The notes: generated by a model from the sequence alone, not told the origin. 64,000 nt of DNA from Arachnia propionica (GCF_003859805.1 NZ_RQZG01000005.1:62001-126000), one strand, 5' to 3'. Shown: positions 18,481-26,577, counted from the stretch's first letter. Made by a program: numbers and translations.

Positions 18481-19302
18481 TCAGCGATCCCTGGTGTAGG
18501 AGCTGAGGGTGAACGAGGCCCTCGTGGCCACCTCGGTGGGCAGCAGGTGATCGTGGAAGGCGTTCGGCCCCATCCGGACCAGGTCCCGAGCCGCATCGGC
18601 GTCGAGCCTGAGTGGGAAGGTGACCTCCTGGCGGTCCCGGAGGGTGAAGGCGGACAGGGACTGGTCCAGCCGGGACAGCTTCTCCGCCTCGATGCCGAGC
18701 AGCCCGAGCCCGTCACGCAACTCGGCCAGGTGCCGAGGCCCCGGGGTCACCATGAGGAGCAGCCCATCGACGGTGAGCACCCGGGTGAACTCATCAGGGT
18801 TGCGTGGGGCGAAGACGCACAGCACGGCATCCAGCACTGCGTCGCGGACCGGGAGCCCCGCCCAGGTGTCCGCGACGACCACTCCCAACCGGTCGTGCTG
18901 GCGGGCGGCGTGTCGGCACGCCGCGGGGGAGACGTCGGTGGCCAGCCCCGCCGCCCCGGGGGTGGCCTCCAGGTGGGCACGCAGATGATGGGCGGTCCCT
19001 GCCCCGACCTCCGCCACCCGATGCCGAGCACTCAATGCCTGCACCACCGCATCGGTGAGCGGCCGGTACCACCCGGAGCCCAGGAAACGATCCCTGGCCA
19101 CGACCATCTCGGCGGTGTCGGCGTTGCGGGGAGCGGCCCGCAGGGCCAGGTTCACATACCCCTGCCTGGCGACGTCGAACCGGTGTCCCCGCCCACAGAC
19201 CAGCACGGCGTCCTCGAGTCCGACAGGACCCCGACACACGGGGCAGGCCAACCAGTCGGCCACCAAAGCCAGGCCGGAGAGTTTGGAGGATCTCACACCC
19301 AC
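18481..19302 (-). CDS. rlmA: 23S rRNA guanine-N1 methyltransferase, RlmA type
   Basis: A 273-residue SAM-dependent methyltransferase. The N-terminal zinc knuckle is Cys20, Cys23, Cys36 and His40 (ACPVCRGPV, VCGRGHRFD). The following FDVARQGYVNLAL stretch is diagnostic of RlmA/TlrB proteins. The SAM site is VAEVGAGTAHHL near residue 95. Family members methylate G745 or G748 of 23S rRNA; in actinobacteria the TlrB (G748) type can lower tylosin sensitivity, but which base is modified here is not visible. It is transcribed divergently from fabG. Confidence 0.88.
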   Translation of the reverse strand: MGVRSSKLSGLALVADWLACPVCRGPVGLEDAVLVCGRGHRFDVARQGYVNLALRAAPRNADTAEMVVARDRFLGSGWYRPLTDAVVQALSARHRVAEVGAGTAHHLRAHLEATPGAAGLATDVSPAACRHAARQHDRLGVVVADTWAGLPVRDAVLDAVLCVFAPRNPDEFTRVLTVDGLLLMVTPGPRHLAELRDGLGLLGIEAEKLSRLDQSLSAFTLRDRQEVTFPLRLDADAARDLVRMGPNAFHDHLLPTEVATRASFTLSSYTRDR

Positions 19303-19322
19303 CCACCCTATGCGTCACGCGG

Positions 19323-19334
19323 TAGGTTGGGGGT
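19323..19334 (+). promoter_or_regulatory. -10 box for a leaderless fabG transcript
   Basis: TAGGTT (19323-19328) is followed by six G/T bases and then the GTG start of fabG. There is no ribosome-binding site in this space, so transcription should begin at or next to the start codon. The same arrangement recurs before several genes in the window. Confidence 0.6.
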
Positions 19335-20042
19335 GTGCAAGACAAGCCTGTTGTTCTCGTCACCGGGGCGACCCGCGGCATCGGCCGCGTCATCGCCGAA
19401 CAGTTCGTGGCCGCCGGACACCCCGTCGCGGGCACCCATCGCGCGGGTGGGGAGGTGCCGGATGGCGTGTTCCCCGTCGAGTGCGACATCACCGACCAGG
19501 CCCAGGTAGACGCCGCGTTCGACCGCGTCGAGGCTGAACTCGGCACCGTCGGAGTGCTCGTCGCCAACGCCGGCATCACGAAGGACACACTGCTGGCCCG
19601 CATGTCCGACGAGGACTGGGATGCGGTCATCGACACCAACCTCACCGGTACCTTCCGAATGGTGCGTCGCGCCGCACGCCCCATGACCAGGGCCCGGTTC
19701 GGACGCATCATCCTCATCTCCTCGGTGGTGGGGTTGATGGGTTCGCCCGGTCAGGTCAACTACGCCGCGTCCAAGTCCGCACTGGTCGGGATGGCGCGCA
19801 GCCTCACCCGGGAACTGGGCAGCCGCAACATCACCGCCAATGTCATCACCCCCGGGTTCATCCAGACCGACATGACCGCCGTCCTCGGTGAGGACCTGGT
19901 GAAGCGTTACACCGAACAGACCCCGGCCAAGCGGCTCGGGGCGGCCGAGGACGTCGCGCAGGCGGCCCTCTTCCTGGCCGGTGCCGGGTACGTCTCCGGT
20001 GCCGTCATCCCCGTCGACGGTGGCCTCGGCATGGGCCACTGA
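19335..20042 (+). CDS. fabG: 3-oxoacyl-ACP reductase
   Basis: A 235-residue short-chain dehydrogenase that reduces 3-oxoacyl-ACP with NADPH in fatty acid elongation. The cofactor loop is TGATRGIG (residues 10-17), NAG lies near 78-80, Asn102 is present, and the catalytic Ser-Tyr-Lys set ends in YAASK (Tyr143, Lys147). The C-terminal block GYVSGAVIPVDGG is typical. The GTG start has no ribosome site and appears leaderless. It is followed after 25 bases by an InhA-type enoyl reductase, the same pairing as fabG1-inhA in mycobacteria, which supports the fatty acid role over other SDR activities. Confidence 0.94.
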   Translation: MQDKPVVLVTGATRGIGRVIAEQFVAAGHPVAGTHRAGGEVPDGVFPVECDITDQAQVDAAFDRVEAELGTVGVLVANAGITKDTLLARMSDEDWDAVIDTNLTGTFRMVRRAARPMTRARFGRIILISSVVGLMGSPGQVNYAASKSALVGMARSLTRELGSRNITANVITPGFIQTDMTAVLGEDLVKRYTEQTPAKRLGAAEDVAQAALFLAGAGYVSGAVIPVDGGLGMGH

Positions 20043-20067
20043 CCAACAACCACGAACAGGACATCTC

Positions 20068-20838
20068 ATGGGAATCCTCGAAGGCAAGAACATCCTGGTC
20101 ACCGGAGTGACCATGAACACCTCCATCGCCTACCACGTGGCGGACATCGCGATGCGGGAGGGGGCCAGGGTCGTGGTCAGCAACCTCGGGCGCGCCGTCG
20201 GCCTGACCCGCCGGGTGGTCGGCCGGATGGAGACCCCACCACCCGTGCTCGAGCTCGACGTCACCGATGCCGAGCACCTGGCCGGTCTGCCCGACAAGCT
20301 CGGTGAACACTTCGACGAACTGCACGGCATCGTCCACTCCATCGCCTTCGCCAACCCCGAACGAGCCCTCGGCGGTGCCTTCCTGGAAACCAGCTGGAAG
20401 GACGTCGGCATCGCGTTCAACACCTCCACCTACTCCTACGTGTCGTTGGCGATGGCCTGTCGTCCCATGATGAAGCCGGGTGCTGCCGTCGTCGGTCTCA
20501 CCTTCGACGCCCGCTTCTCGTGGCCGAAGTACGACTGGATGGGGGTGGCCAAGGCCGGCCTGGAGTCGGCCAGCCGCTACCTGGCCCGCTACCTCGGCCC
20601 GGAGGGGATCCGCTCCAACCTCGTGGCCGCAGGGCCCATCGACACCATCGCCAAGACCGCCATCCCCGGAGCGGATGAGTTCAACGACATCTGGGGGCAG
20701 CGGGCTCCACTCGGCTGGGACCCGAAGGATGCCACCCCGACGGCGAAGGCCGTCGTGGCACTGCTGTCGGACTGGTTCCCCGCCACGACGGGAGAGATGA
20801 TCCACGTCGACGGGGGGCTTCACTCCACCGGTGCCTGA
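20068..20838 (+). CDS. fabI: Enoyl-ACP reductase (NADH), FabI/InhA
   Basis: A 256-residue enoyl-ACP reductase that completes each round of fatty acid elongation. It has the FabI cofactor pattern (GVTMNTSIAYHVA, residues ~13-25) instead of the standard SDR loop, and the Tyr-x6-Lys pair in KYDWMGVAK (Tyr155, Lys162). AAGPIDTIAKTAIPG is the substrate loop region. It most resembles actinobacterial InhA, the target of isoniazid and triclosan in related organisms. The ATG start follows fabG closely, so the two are co-transcribed. Confidence 0.95.
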   Translation: MGILEGKNILVTGVTMNTSIAYHVADIAMREGARVVVSNLGRAVGLTRRVVGRMETPPPVLELDVTDAEHLAGLPDKLGEHFDELHGIVHSIAFANPERALGGAFLETSWKDVGIAFNTSTYSYVSLAMACRPMMKPGAAVVGLTFDARFSWPKYDWMGVAKAGLESASRYLARYLGPEGIRSNLVAAGPIDTIAKTAIPGADEFNDIWGQRAPLGWDPKDATPTAKAVVALLSDWFPATTGEMIHVDGGLHSTGA

Positions 20839-20858
20839 GGCGCGGTAACGTGGACCGC

Positions 20859-21647
20859 ATGACAGCGGTTGCGGAACTCGCGGGTGTGACGGTCAGGCGT
20901 GGGCGGGCGATCCTGCTCGATGCGGTCGATCTCCAGATCAACGAGACCGACCGTTGGGTCCTGATCGGGCCCAACGGGGCCGGCAAGACCACCCTGCTCA
21001 GCGTGCTGGCCGGCAACCTGCACCCCACCGCCGGGGTGGTGGGGCTGCTCGGTGAGGTGCTGGGCACCGTCGACGTGTTCGAGCTGCGTCCCCGGATCGG
21101 GCTGACCTCCTCGGCTCTGGCGGAGCGGATCCCACCGCACGAGCGGGTGCTCGACGTCGTGGTCTCCGCGGCCTGGGCCGTGGTGGGACGATGGCGGGAG
21201 GAGTACGATCCCGCGGACGAGGAACGGGCCAAGGAACTGCTCACCACCCTTCGTGTGGATCAGCTGTGGGAGCGGACCTTCGGCACCTTGTCCGAGGGGG
21301 AACGCAAACGGGTGCAGATCGCCCGGGCGCTCATGACCGATCCCGAGCTGCTGCTGCTCGACGAGCCCGCCAGCGGGCTGGACCTCGCCGGCCGGGAGGC
21401 GCTGGTCACCACCCTGGGGGAGTTGTTCCTGGACCCCTGCGCCCCGGCGACGATGCTGGTGACCCATCACGTTGAGGAGATCCCGGACGGGGTCACCCAC
21501 TGTCTGCTCATGGCCGGTGCCAGGGTGCTGGCAGCCGGCCCCCTCGAGGAGACCCTCACCGATGCCAATCTCAGCGCCGCCTTCGGGATGGACCTGGTGG
21601 TCTCCCGCAGTGCGGATGGCCGTTGGGGAGCGCGCGCCCGGCGGTGA
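20859..21647 (+). CDS. Stand-alone ABC ATPase
   Basis: A 262-residue ABC ATPase: Walker A GPNGAGKTT (~38-46), signature LSEGERKRVQIAR near 143, Walker B LLLLDEPASGLD, switch His in VTHHVEE. There is no adjacent permease. The form resembles the YlmA/ModF-like group, for which the partner or function is often unclear; the E in place of G in LSGGE is a family trait. I chose ATG 20859 because TAACGT (20846-20851) lies seven bases before it, indicating a leaderless transcript; the GTG nine bases upstream would overlap that box. Confidence 0.85.
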   Translation: MTAVAELAGVTVRRGRAILLDAVDLQINETDRWVLIGPNGAGKTTLLSVLAGNLHPTAGVVGLLGEVLGTVDVFELRPRIGLTSSALAERIPPHERVLDVVVSAAWAVVGRWREEYDPADEERAKELLTTLRVDQLWERTFGTLSEGERKRVQIARALMTDPELLLLDEPASGLDLAGREALVTTLGELFLDPCAPATMLVTHHVEEIPDGVTHCLLMAGARVLAAGPLEETLTDANLSAAFGMDLVVSRSADGRWGARARR

Positions 21648-21728
21648 CCCGGGGGAGGGGCCGGGCGTGGGTGGTCCCGGGCGTATGCTGGGCCGCATCA
21701 ACCCATCCTGACAGCGAAGGAGCTTTCC

Positions 21729-23132
21729 GTGACCACACCTCGTACTGAGACCGACTCCATGGGCACCGTCGAGGTGGCCTCGGATCGTTACTGGGGTGCC
21801 CAGACCGAACGATCCCTCCACAACTTCGACATCGGACGGGAGACCTTCGTCTGGGGCAGGCCGATGATCCGGGCTCTCGGGGTGCTGAAGAAGTCGACGG
21901 CCCTGGCCAACGCGGAACTGGGGGAGCTGCCGAAGGACATCGCGGACCTCATCGCGAAGGCGGCCGACGAGGTGATCGCAGGGGACCTGGACGACCACTT
22001 CCCGCTCGTGGTGTTCCAGACCGGTTCCGGCACCCAGTCGAACATGAACGTCAACGAGGTGGTCTCCAACCGCGCCATCGAGATGGCAGGCGGTGAACTG
22101 GGCTCCAAGACCCCCGTCCACCCCAACGACCACGTCAACCGGGGACAGTCCTCCAACGACACCTTCCCCACGGCCATGCACATCGCCGTGGTCCAGGAGC
22201 TGGCCGCGATGTACCCGCGCGTGCGCAAACTCCGCGACACCCTCGATGCGAAGGCCAAGGAGTACCACGACGTCATCATGGTGGGCCGCACCCACCTCCA
22301 GGACGCCACCCCGATCCGGCTGGGACAGGTGTTCTCCGGCTGGGTGGCGCAGATCGACTTCGCCTTGGAGGGCATCGAGTACGCCGACTCCCGGGCCCGG
22401 GAGCTGGCCATCGGCGGCACCGCCGTCGGGACCGGCCTCAACGCCCATCCCCGGTTCGGCGCGCTGACCGCGGAGAAGATCTCGGCCGAGACCGGTATCG
22501 AGTTCACCCAGGCCGCCAACCTCTTCGCCGCGCTCGGGGCCCACGATGCCCTGGTGCTGGTCTCAGGTGCCCTGCGGGTGCTGGCCGACGCGCTCATGAA
22601 GATCGCCAACGACGTGCGCTGGTACGCCTCCGGACCGCGCAACGGCATCGGCGAGCTGCTCATCCCCGAGAACGAGCCGGGCTCCTCGATCATGCCGGGC
22701 AAGGTCAACCCCACCCAGTCCGAGGCCATGACGATGGTCGCCACGAAGGTCTTCGGCAATGACGCCACCGTCGGTTTCGCCGGGTCCCAGGGCAACTTCC
22801 AGCTCAACGTGTTCAAGCCGGTCATGGCGTGGTGCGTGCTGGAGTCCATCCAGCTGCTGGGGGATGCCTGCGAGTCCTTCGACGCCAACTGCGCCTACGG
22901 CATCGAACCGAACCGGGAGCGGATCCAGGCGAACCTGGAGACAAACCTCATGCAGGTGACGGCCCTCAACCGTCACATCGGCTACGACAAGGCCTCCAAG
23001 ATCGCGAAGAACGCCCACCACAAGGGCATCTCGCTCAAGGAGTCCGCACTGGAGCTCGGCTACGTCACCGAGGAGGAGTACGGCAAGTGGGTCGTCCCGG
23101 CCGACATGACCCAGCCCAGCGCTGACGAGTGA
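21729..23132 (+). CDS. fumC: Fumarate hydratase, class II
   Basis: A 467-residue iron-independent fumarase of the aspartase/fumarase superfamily; it interconverts fumarate and malate in the TCA cycle and, in propionic acid bacteria, in the route to propionate. Conserved regions visible are [46 protein letters not shown] and the [16 protein letters not shown] signature. The start is GTG after AAGGAGC. A TATGCT -10-like box lies at 21684-21689. A 17-bp perfect hairpin follows the gene. Confidence 0.96.
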   Translation: MTTPRTETDSMGTVEVASDRYWGAQTERSLHNFDIGRETFVWGRPMIRALGVLKKSTALANAELGELPKDIADLIAKAADEVIAGDLDDHFPLVVFQTGSGTQSNMNVNEVVSNRAIEMAGGELGSKTPVHPNDHVNRGQSSNDTFPTAMHIAVVQELAAMYPRVRKLRDTLDAKAKEYHDVIMVGRTHLQDATPIRLGQVFSGWVAQIDFALEGIEYADSRARELAIGGTAVGTGLNAHPRFGALTAEKISAETGIEFTQAANLFAALGAHDALVLVSGALRVLADALMKIANDVRWYASGPRNGIGELLIPENEPGSSIMPGKVNPTQSEAMTMVATKVFGNDATVGFAGSQGNFQLNVFKPVMAWCVLESIQLLGDACESFDANCAYGIEPNRERIQANLETNLMQVTALNRHIGYDKASKIAKNAHHKGISLKESALELGYVTEEEYGKWVVPADMTQPSADE

Positions 23133-23148
23133 CCCTGACCCTGTGAAT

Positions 23149-23185
23149 GTGGTGGGTGGAGGCCAAGGTGGCCTCCACCCACCAC
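23149..23185 (+). terminator. Strong hairpin after fumC
   Basis: A perfect 17-bp inverted repeat (23149-23165 and 23169-23185) with a three-base loop begins 16 bases after the fumC stop. There is no T-tract, which is common for actinobacterial terminators. It marks the boundary between the backbone and the accessory block. Confidence 0.8.
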
Positions 23186-23253
23186 TCATGCGGGCCTCTG
23201 GTTCTCGACTGTGACTCCGAGACCGATGGCTCCGATGAAGCACTGCCCCCGTT

Positions 23254-23292
23254 GGTCGAGCTGAGGGCGCCCAGCGCCTGAGTGTCGAGACC
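23254..23292. repeat. GGTCGAG...GTGTCGAGACC interspersed repeat, copy 1
   Basis: A palindrome-like element with GGTCGAG at 23254-23260 and GTGTCGAGACC at 23282-23292. Elements of this form (outer TCGA-containing arms around a GC-rich core) are dispersed between genes in several Propionibacteriales. A related copy lies in the opposite orientation at 24956-24991. The rest of 23186-23338 holds no gene I can support. Confidence 0.5.
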
Positions 23293-23338
23293 TTTGGCTC
23301 CAGGTGCTGGTACTCGAGTCGAGCAGGAACGGTCCACC

Positions 23339-23812
23339 TCAGGGCCGTTTCCGGTTCTGGATGGCTGCTTTTTGTTGCTCCACAGACAGTGCTTTGAACT
23401 CTCCCATGGCGTAGGGGTTGTTGCGGGGGACTCCTGCTTTGCGGGCTCTGTGGTACCACGGTGGGAGCAGGAAGGGTGGGAACCAGAAGAAGAATCCGAG
23501 CAGGAAGATGATCATGCAGGGTATGGAGGTCAGGGCGATCAGCCCCAGGATGATGTCGGGGATAGCGGCTTCCAGTCCATCCACCTCTAGGATCAGTCCT
23601 ACCATTCCGAAGGTCAGCATGAATCCGCCGCCGTAGAGCGTGGCAAGTGGTTGACAGGACCGCCCGTTGTAGTTGATGACGAAGTGGGGGGTGGATTCGG
23701 TGTATGAGACCCACCCATACACCAAGCCGATCAGGCCACTGAGAGCAAAGCCGATGGACATCTCTAGAGCTTCACCGGTGAGGCCTTCCAAGAGAACAAG
23801 GTTTTCCTTCAT
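23339..23812 (-). CDS. Unrecognised membrane protein, possible immunity partner
   Basis: A 157-residue protein with about three membrane segments: residues ~18-36 (ALSGLIGLVYGWVSY region), ~60-82, and ~84-112, the last ending in a Phe/Trp-rich stretch (IIFLLGFFFWFPPFLLPPWYH). A short basic tail follows. Its start codon overlaps the stop of the upstream gene (ATGA), so the two are translated together. Base composition is less GC-rich than neighbours. I do not recognise the family. A small membrane protein coupled to a toxin-tail-like protein suggests immunity, but this is inference only. Confidence 0.65.
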   Translation of the reverse strand: MKENLVLLEGLTGEALEMSIGFALSGLIGLVYGWVSYTESTPHFVINYNGRSCQPLATLYGGGFMLTFGMVGLILEVDGLEAAIPDIILGLIALTSIPCMIIFLLGFFFWFPPFLLPPWYHRARKAGVPRNNPYAMGEFKALSVEQQKAAIQNRKRP

Positions 23813-24312
23813 CCGCCGAACAGTCCTTTGGTGGAGGTTGAAAAATTCTTGCCAACATTCCTGGCGGCTTCTCCGGCGTCGGCGAAGTTGTCGCCGACGC
23901 TCTTGTCGTCACCGTCAGGGTCAGCCCCCATGAGCAATCCGACTCCGAACCCGACGGCCAGGTCAACGGTGGTTCCCCCGACAGGGAGCAGTGAACCGAC
24001 AGCTGCTCCCGCCACGGTGGAAGCTGCTACTTGTGATCCGGTTCGTACGGTGGCTGTTTCGATGACTTTGTTGTTTCTTTCTTCGGCGGTCAGTTCGGGG
24101 TGTTCTTCGCGGAAGCATTTGTCCATCTTTTGGTGTTCACTGGTGCAGGTGAGTCCGACGCCGAGGGCGAAGAAACCGCGGCCAAGTGCTCGGCCAACTC
24201 CTGTGCCCCCGGTGTGGGTGCATGTGGTCTCCTGTCTTCCTGTGGTGAACCAGGGGTGCGGGCTGCGCGTCATTGGTTTCATGAGGTTTATTCGGGGGGG
24301 GGGGGGGGACAT
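23809..24312 (-). CDS. Unrecognised Gly-rich protein, toxin-tail-like, behind poly-C tract
   Basis: Read from ATG 24312 this is 167 residues, beginning MSPPPP from a 15-C tract. Internal ATGs at about 24279 or 24129 are possible starts, and none has a convincing ribosome site. The middle is Cys/charge-rich (GLTCTSEHQKMDKCFREEHPEL). The C-terminal ~80 residues alternate small residues and GxxxG-like patterns (VAASTVAGAAVGSLLPVGG) and end NVGKNFSTSTKGLFGG. This resembles the tail of WXG/LXG-type secreted toxins, but no N-terminal secretion domain is present. It overlaps the membrane protein gene by four bases. Function unproven. Confidence 0.55.
   Translation of the reverse strand: MSPPPPRINLMKPMTRSPHPWFTTGRQETTCTHTGGTGVGRALGRGFFALGVGLTCTSEHQKMDKCFREEHPELTAEERNNKVIETATVRTGSQVAASTVAGAAVGSLLPVGGTTVDLAVGFGVGLLMGADPDGDDKSVGDNFADAGEAARNVGKNFSTSTKGLFGG
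24294..24308. repeat. 15-base poly-G/poly-C tract
   Basis: Fifteen consecutive G on the plus strand. On the minus strand the C15 run lies directly after the ATG at 24312. In the other minus-strand frame that is open from the transposase remnant, the run is followed immediately by GAATAA, a stop; one extra C would join that frame to the downstream gene. Such tracts are typical sites of slipped-strand length change. A sequencing error in the count is possible. Confidence 0.85.
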
Positions 24313-24399
24313 TTCGCTGCGTGTCGCATAGGTGAACGGCCTGTTTCCTGGAAGACTTGAATAGCCATACTCGCCAACGCAGGAAACAAACCATTCATC

Positions 24400-24880
24400 A
24401 TGAAGAGTAGCACAGGTCTGACCCGCGAGCAGTTCGTCTTCGTCCTCGACCGTGTCAAGGGCACTGACATCGCGCGACGACTCCCGAGTGTTCTGGGTCT
24501 TCGTCGAGCCTGCTGGCGGTCTGCAAGTACTTGCGTACCAACCGGACCCAGGCCGACATCGCTGACGAGTTCGGTGTGTCCCAACACAGCATCAGCCGTA
24601 CCGTGTCCCTCCTCACCCCAGCGATCGCTGAAGCCCTGGTCGACCATGTCCCCACCATCGGTGACATCCCCACAGACACCGCCCTCCTGCCCTGCTGGTC
24701 CTGGCGCACCCGCCCCGACTTACTCCGGGAAACACCACAGCACCGGGGTCGACATCCAGGTCGTGACCTCCCTCACAGGAGACATCCTGTGGGTCTCCGA
24801 CCCCCTGACCGGCAACACCCACGACGTGACCGCACTCGATACCCATCACCTGAACCCGCCGCACCCTGAGGCAAGCAACC
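24400..24880 (+). pseudogene. Broken IS5-family (DDE_Tnp_4) transposase
   Basis: Pieces of one transposase appear in two frames. The start (STGLTREQFVFVLDRV) is in the frame of ATG 24400. A helix-turn-helix (RTNRTQADIADEFGVSQHSIS) and the first catalytic region (ALLPCWSWRTRPDL) are in a second frame, about 24505-24715. YSGKHHSTGVDIQV and GDILWVSDPLTGNTHDVTALD return to the first frame. At least two frameshifts are present and the C-terminal catalytic part is missing, so it is inactive. An inverted 9-mer (24342-24350, 24380-24388) lies just upstream. Confidence 0.8.
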
Positions 24881-24955
24881 TGCAAGTTGGTGCACAGGCA
24901 CCGTCTCATCCCTGTGGTATTTCGCTCGGTTCGAGTATCTGCACCATGTGTCAAG

Positions 24956-24991
24956 GGTCTCGACACGCTCGCTTCACTTCGCGGCTCGACC
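24956..24991. repeat. GGTCTCGACAC...GGCTCGACC interspersed repeat, copy 2
   Basis: A related, inverted copy of the element at 23254-23292, with GGTCTCGACAC at 24956-24966 and GGCTCGACC at 24983-24991 around a GCTTCACTTCGC core. The copies flank the two-gene pair and the transposase remnant. A third partial match (CTCGAGACCTCGAAG) lies near 25059. Confidence 0.5.
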
Positions 24992-25122
24992 AGCGGGAAG
25001 TGTGGCCTTGATATTCGGGCGGCAGGTCACCCTCAGGGCGTTATTCACGCAGCCCGCCTCGAGACCTCGAAGCTTCTCTGACTAGGCATTTTTTCGGCAG
25101 AGGTGTTGTCGTGAACAACCCC

Positions 25123-25300
25123 CTTAAATTTGGCAGGCAGTTTCATGAACAGCTTGACGTCCTCGCGCGAGTCAATGCAGTTCGGCGAACTGGTGTTCGA
25201 TGTCGGAGTTGAACACGAGGTAGTCGAAGTCGGTCTTTGGGGTGTGCTGCATCATCGGATCTGACTTCTCGGCGCAGAGGACGTGTCTGGAGTTGCCCAT
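25123..25300 (-). pseudogene. Remnant of a type III restriction enzyme Res subunit
   Basis: Minus-strand translation gives MMQHTPKTDFDYLVFNSDIEHQF (from about 25248), then, after a one-base shift near 25177, DSREDVKLFMKLPAKFK ending near 25123. This matches my memory of the C-terminal region of type III Res subunits (FDSDIE...DSREDVKLF.KLP..FK), just before the PD-(D/E)xK nuclease part. The rest of the gene, and any Mod gene, are missing. A short frame runs on to a stop near 25040 without similarity. This is debris, not an active system. Confidence 0.65.
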
Positions 25301-25465
25301 AGTCACGTGTCCAAGGCTACCAGCGACCTCCTACGTTGCTTCCGAGTCGCGCTGGTGGGGGTAGGTCGTGGCGCAGTAGCAGCAACGCCTCTGATACCCG
25401 CTGTCGCTAACCACTTCCTCAAGCCCGAGGACAAAGTGGACATCGCTGCCCACTTCCCCGGGATG

Positions 25466-25588
25466 GGCCACGCGTCTTGCAGATCGAGGTTCTGGCCTGT
25501 CGGCGAAGGCACTCTCGGCAACCACTCCGTGCAGCGTCAATGCGTTGCCGAAGGGACGTTTCGCCCTCGATCTGCAAGAGGCGTGGCC
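25466..25588. mobile_element. 123-bp element with 24-bp terminal inverted repeats (MITE-like)
   Basis: The ends 25466-25489 and 25565-25588 are inverted copies with 23 of 24 positions matching; both read GGCCACGC at the tip and contain CTTGCAGATCGAGG. Inside is a smaller inverted repeat, CGGCAAC (about 25517-25523) and GTTGCCG. There is no coding capacity. The form fits a miniature inverted-repeat element or the fused ends of a lost IS; I see no clear target-site duplication. A large hairpin terminator for the WYL gene, whose stop lies nearby at 25595, is the alternative. The remaining 25301-25465 bases show nothing I can support. Confidence 0.6.
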
Positions 25589-25594
25589 TCTCGA

Positions 25595-26554
25595 TCAGGG
25601 GTTGGCGGCGGCGGTCAGGCGACTGCCCCAGGCAGCGGCGTGGGTGATCGCTTCTTCGGGTCCGTGGATGGTGATTGTGGCGTGGAGTGCGGCGAGGGCG
25701 AAAGTGGCCCAGTCGAGGTCGCCGGTGGGGATCCGGACGGCGCACGAGTTCTCAGTGATGGGCGTTGCCTCGCCCCAGCGACCGAGTCTGACTTGCACGT
25801 CCGCTGCGGGTGCCTCGGCGGTCGCGGTGACCTCGTAGACGGTCCATGCCTTGTGGAGCCGACTACGGACATACTCGGCCGGGTCCTCTACGGGCAGGAG
25901 CTTTGGGGTGAAGGTTTGTCGGGTTCGGTTTGGGTTGCTGGCGCGGTCGATGCGGAAGATGCGCCAGTCGGCCCGGTCGAGGTCGTGGGCGATGAGGTAG
26001 AGCCGCTGGCCGAGGGACACCACGTGATGGGGGTGGACGCGTCTGCTTGTCGATGCGCCCTTGGCGTCGGTGTAGTCGAAGGTGATTGTTTCGTGATCTC
26101 GGGCCGCGAGGGCAATCGTTGTGAGTACGGACGTGTCCACCGTGGCGGGTGTGCCGTAGGGGCCGGGCAGGGTCGCCATTCGTTGCAGGGAGTCGATCCG
26201 GCGTCGGATCTTGGTGGGGAGTACTTGCACGATCTTGGCGAGTGCAGTGACGGCGGCGGTCGCTTCGGTCGGGTGGTTGCCGGTTGCGGCGTCCTTCATG
26301 GCGATGACGACGGCGGTCGCTTCGTCTTCGTTGAGGACCAGTGGTGGTAGGGAGCCGCCGGGGGCGAGTTGGTAGCCGCCTCCGGTGCCGCGTGTGGTGG
26401 TGATCGGGTAGCCGAGGTCTTGCAGGCTCTCGACATCGCGGCGCAGGGTGCGGGGGCTGATCTCCAGGCGGCGCGCGAGTTCGTCGCCGCTCCAGTGCCG
26501 TCGGCTTTGCAGGAGCGTCAGGAGTTCCAGGACGCGAGCGCTGATCGTCGACAT
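25595..26554 (-). CDS. WYL-domain transcriptional regulator
   Basis: A 319-residue YafY/PafC-type regulator. The N-terminal helix-turn-helix (WSGDELARRLEISPRTLRRDVESL, residues ~21-45) is followed by GYPITTTRGTGGGYQLAPGG. The WYL domain lies at ~145-215 (ITFDYTDAKGASTSRRVHPHHVVSLGQRLYLIAHD) and a WCX-like extension ends the protein. WYL domains sense ligands or nucleic acids. It is divergent from an ABC exporter, with 61 bases between starts, so regulation of that exporter is likely. A TAGGGT -10 box six bases before the ATG indicates a leaderless transcript. Confidence 0.9.
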   Translation of the reverse strand: MSTISARVLELLTLLQSRRHWSGDELARRLEISPRTLRRDVESLQDLGYPITTTRGTGGGYQLAPGGSLPPLVLNEDEATAVVIAMKDAATGNHPTEATAAVTALAKIVQVLPTKIRRRIDSLQRMATLPGPYGTPATVDTSVLTTIALAARDHETITFDYTDAKGASTSRRVHPHHVVSLGQRLYLIAHDLDRADWRIFRIDRASNPNRTRQTFTPKLLPVEDPAEYVRSRLHKAWTVYEVTATAEAPAADVQVRLGRWGEATPITENSCAVRIPTGDLDWATFALAALHATITIHGPEEAITHAAAWGSRLTAAANP

Positions 26555-26577
26555 GCCATAACCCTACAATCCCTTCC

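Noticed and set aside
20820-22544. Minus-strand open frame of 574 codons across the ABC ATPase gene and fumC
   Set aside because: Antisense to two confidently identified genes; composition is that of a GC-rich shadow frame with no motif.
25283-26350. Plus-strand open frame opposite the WYL regulator
   Set aside because: The WYL protein has intact HTH and WYL motifs on the other strand; this frame is Gly/Val-rich without features.
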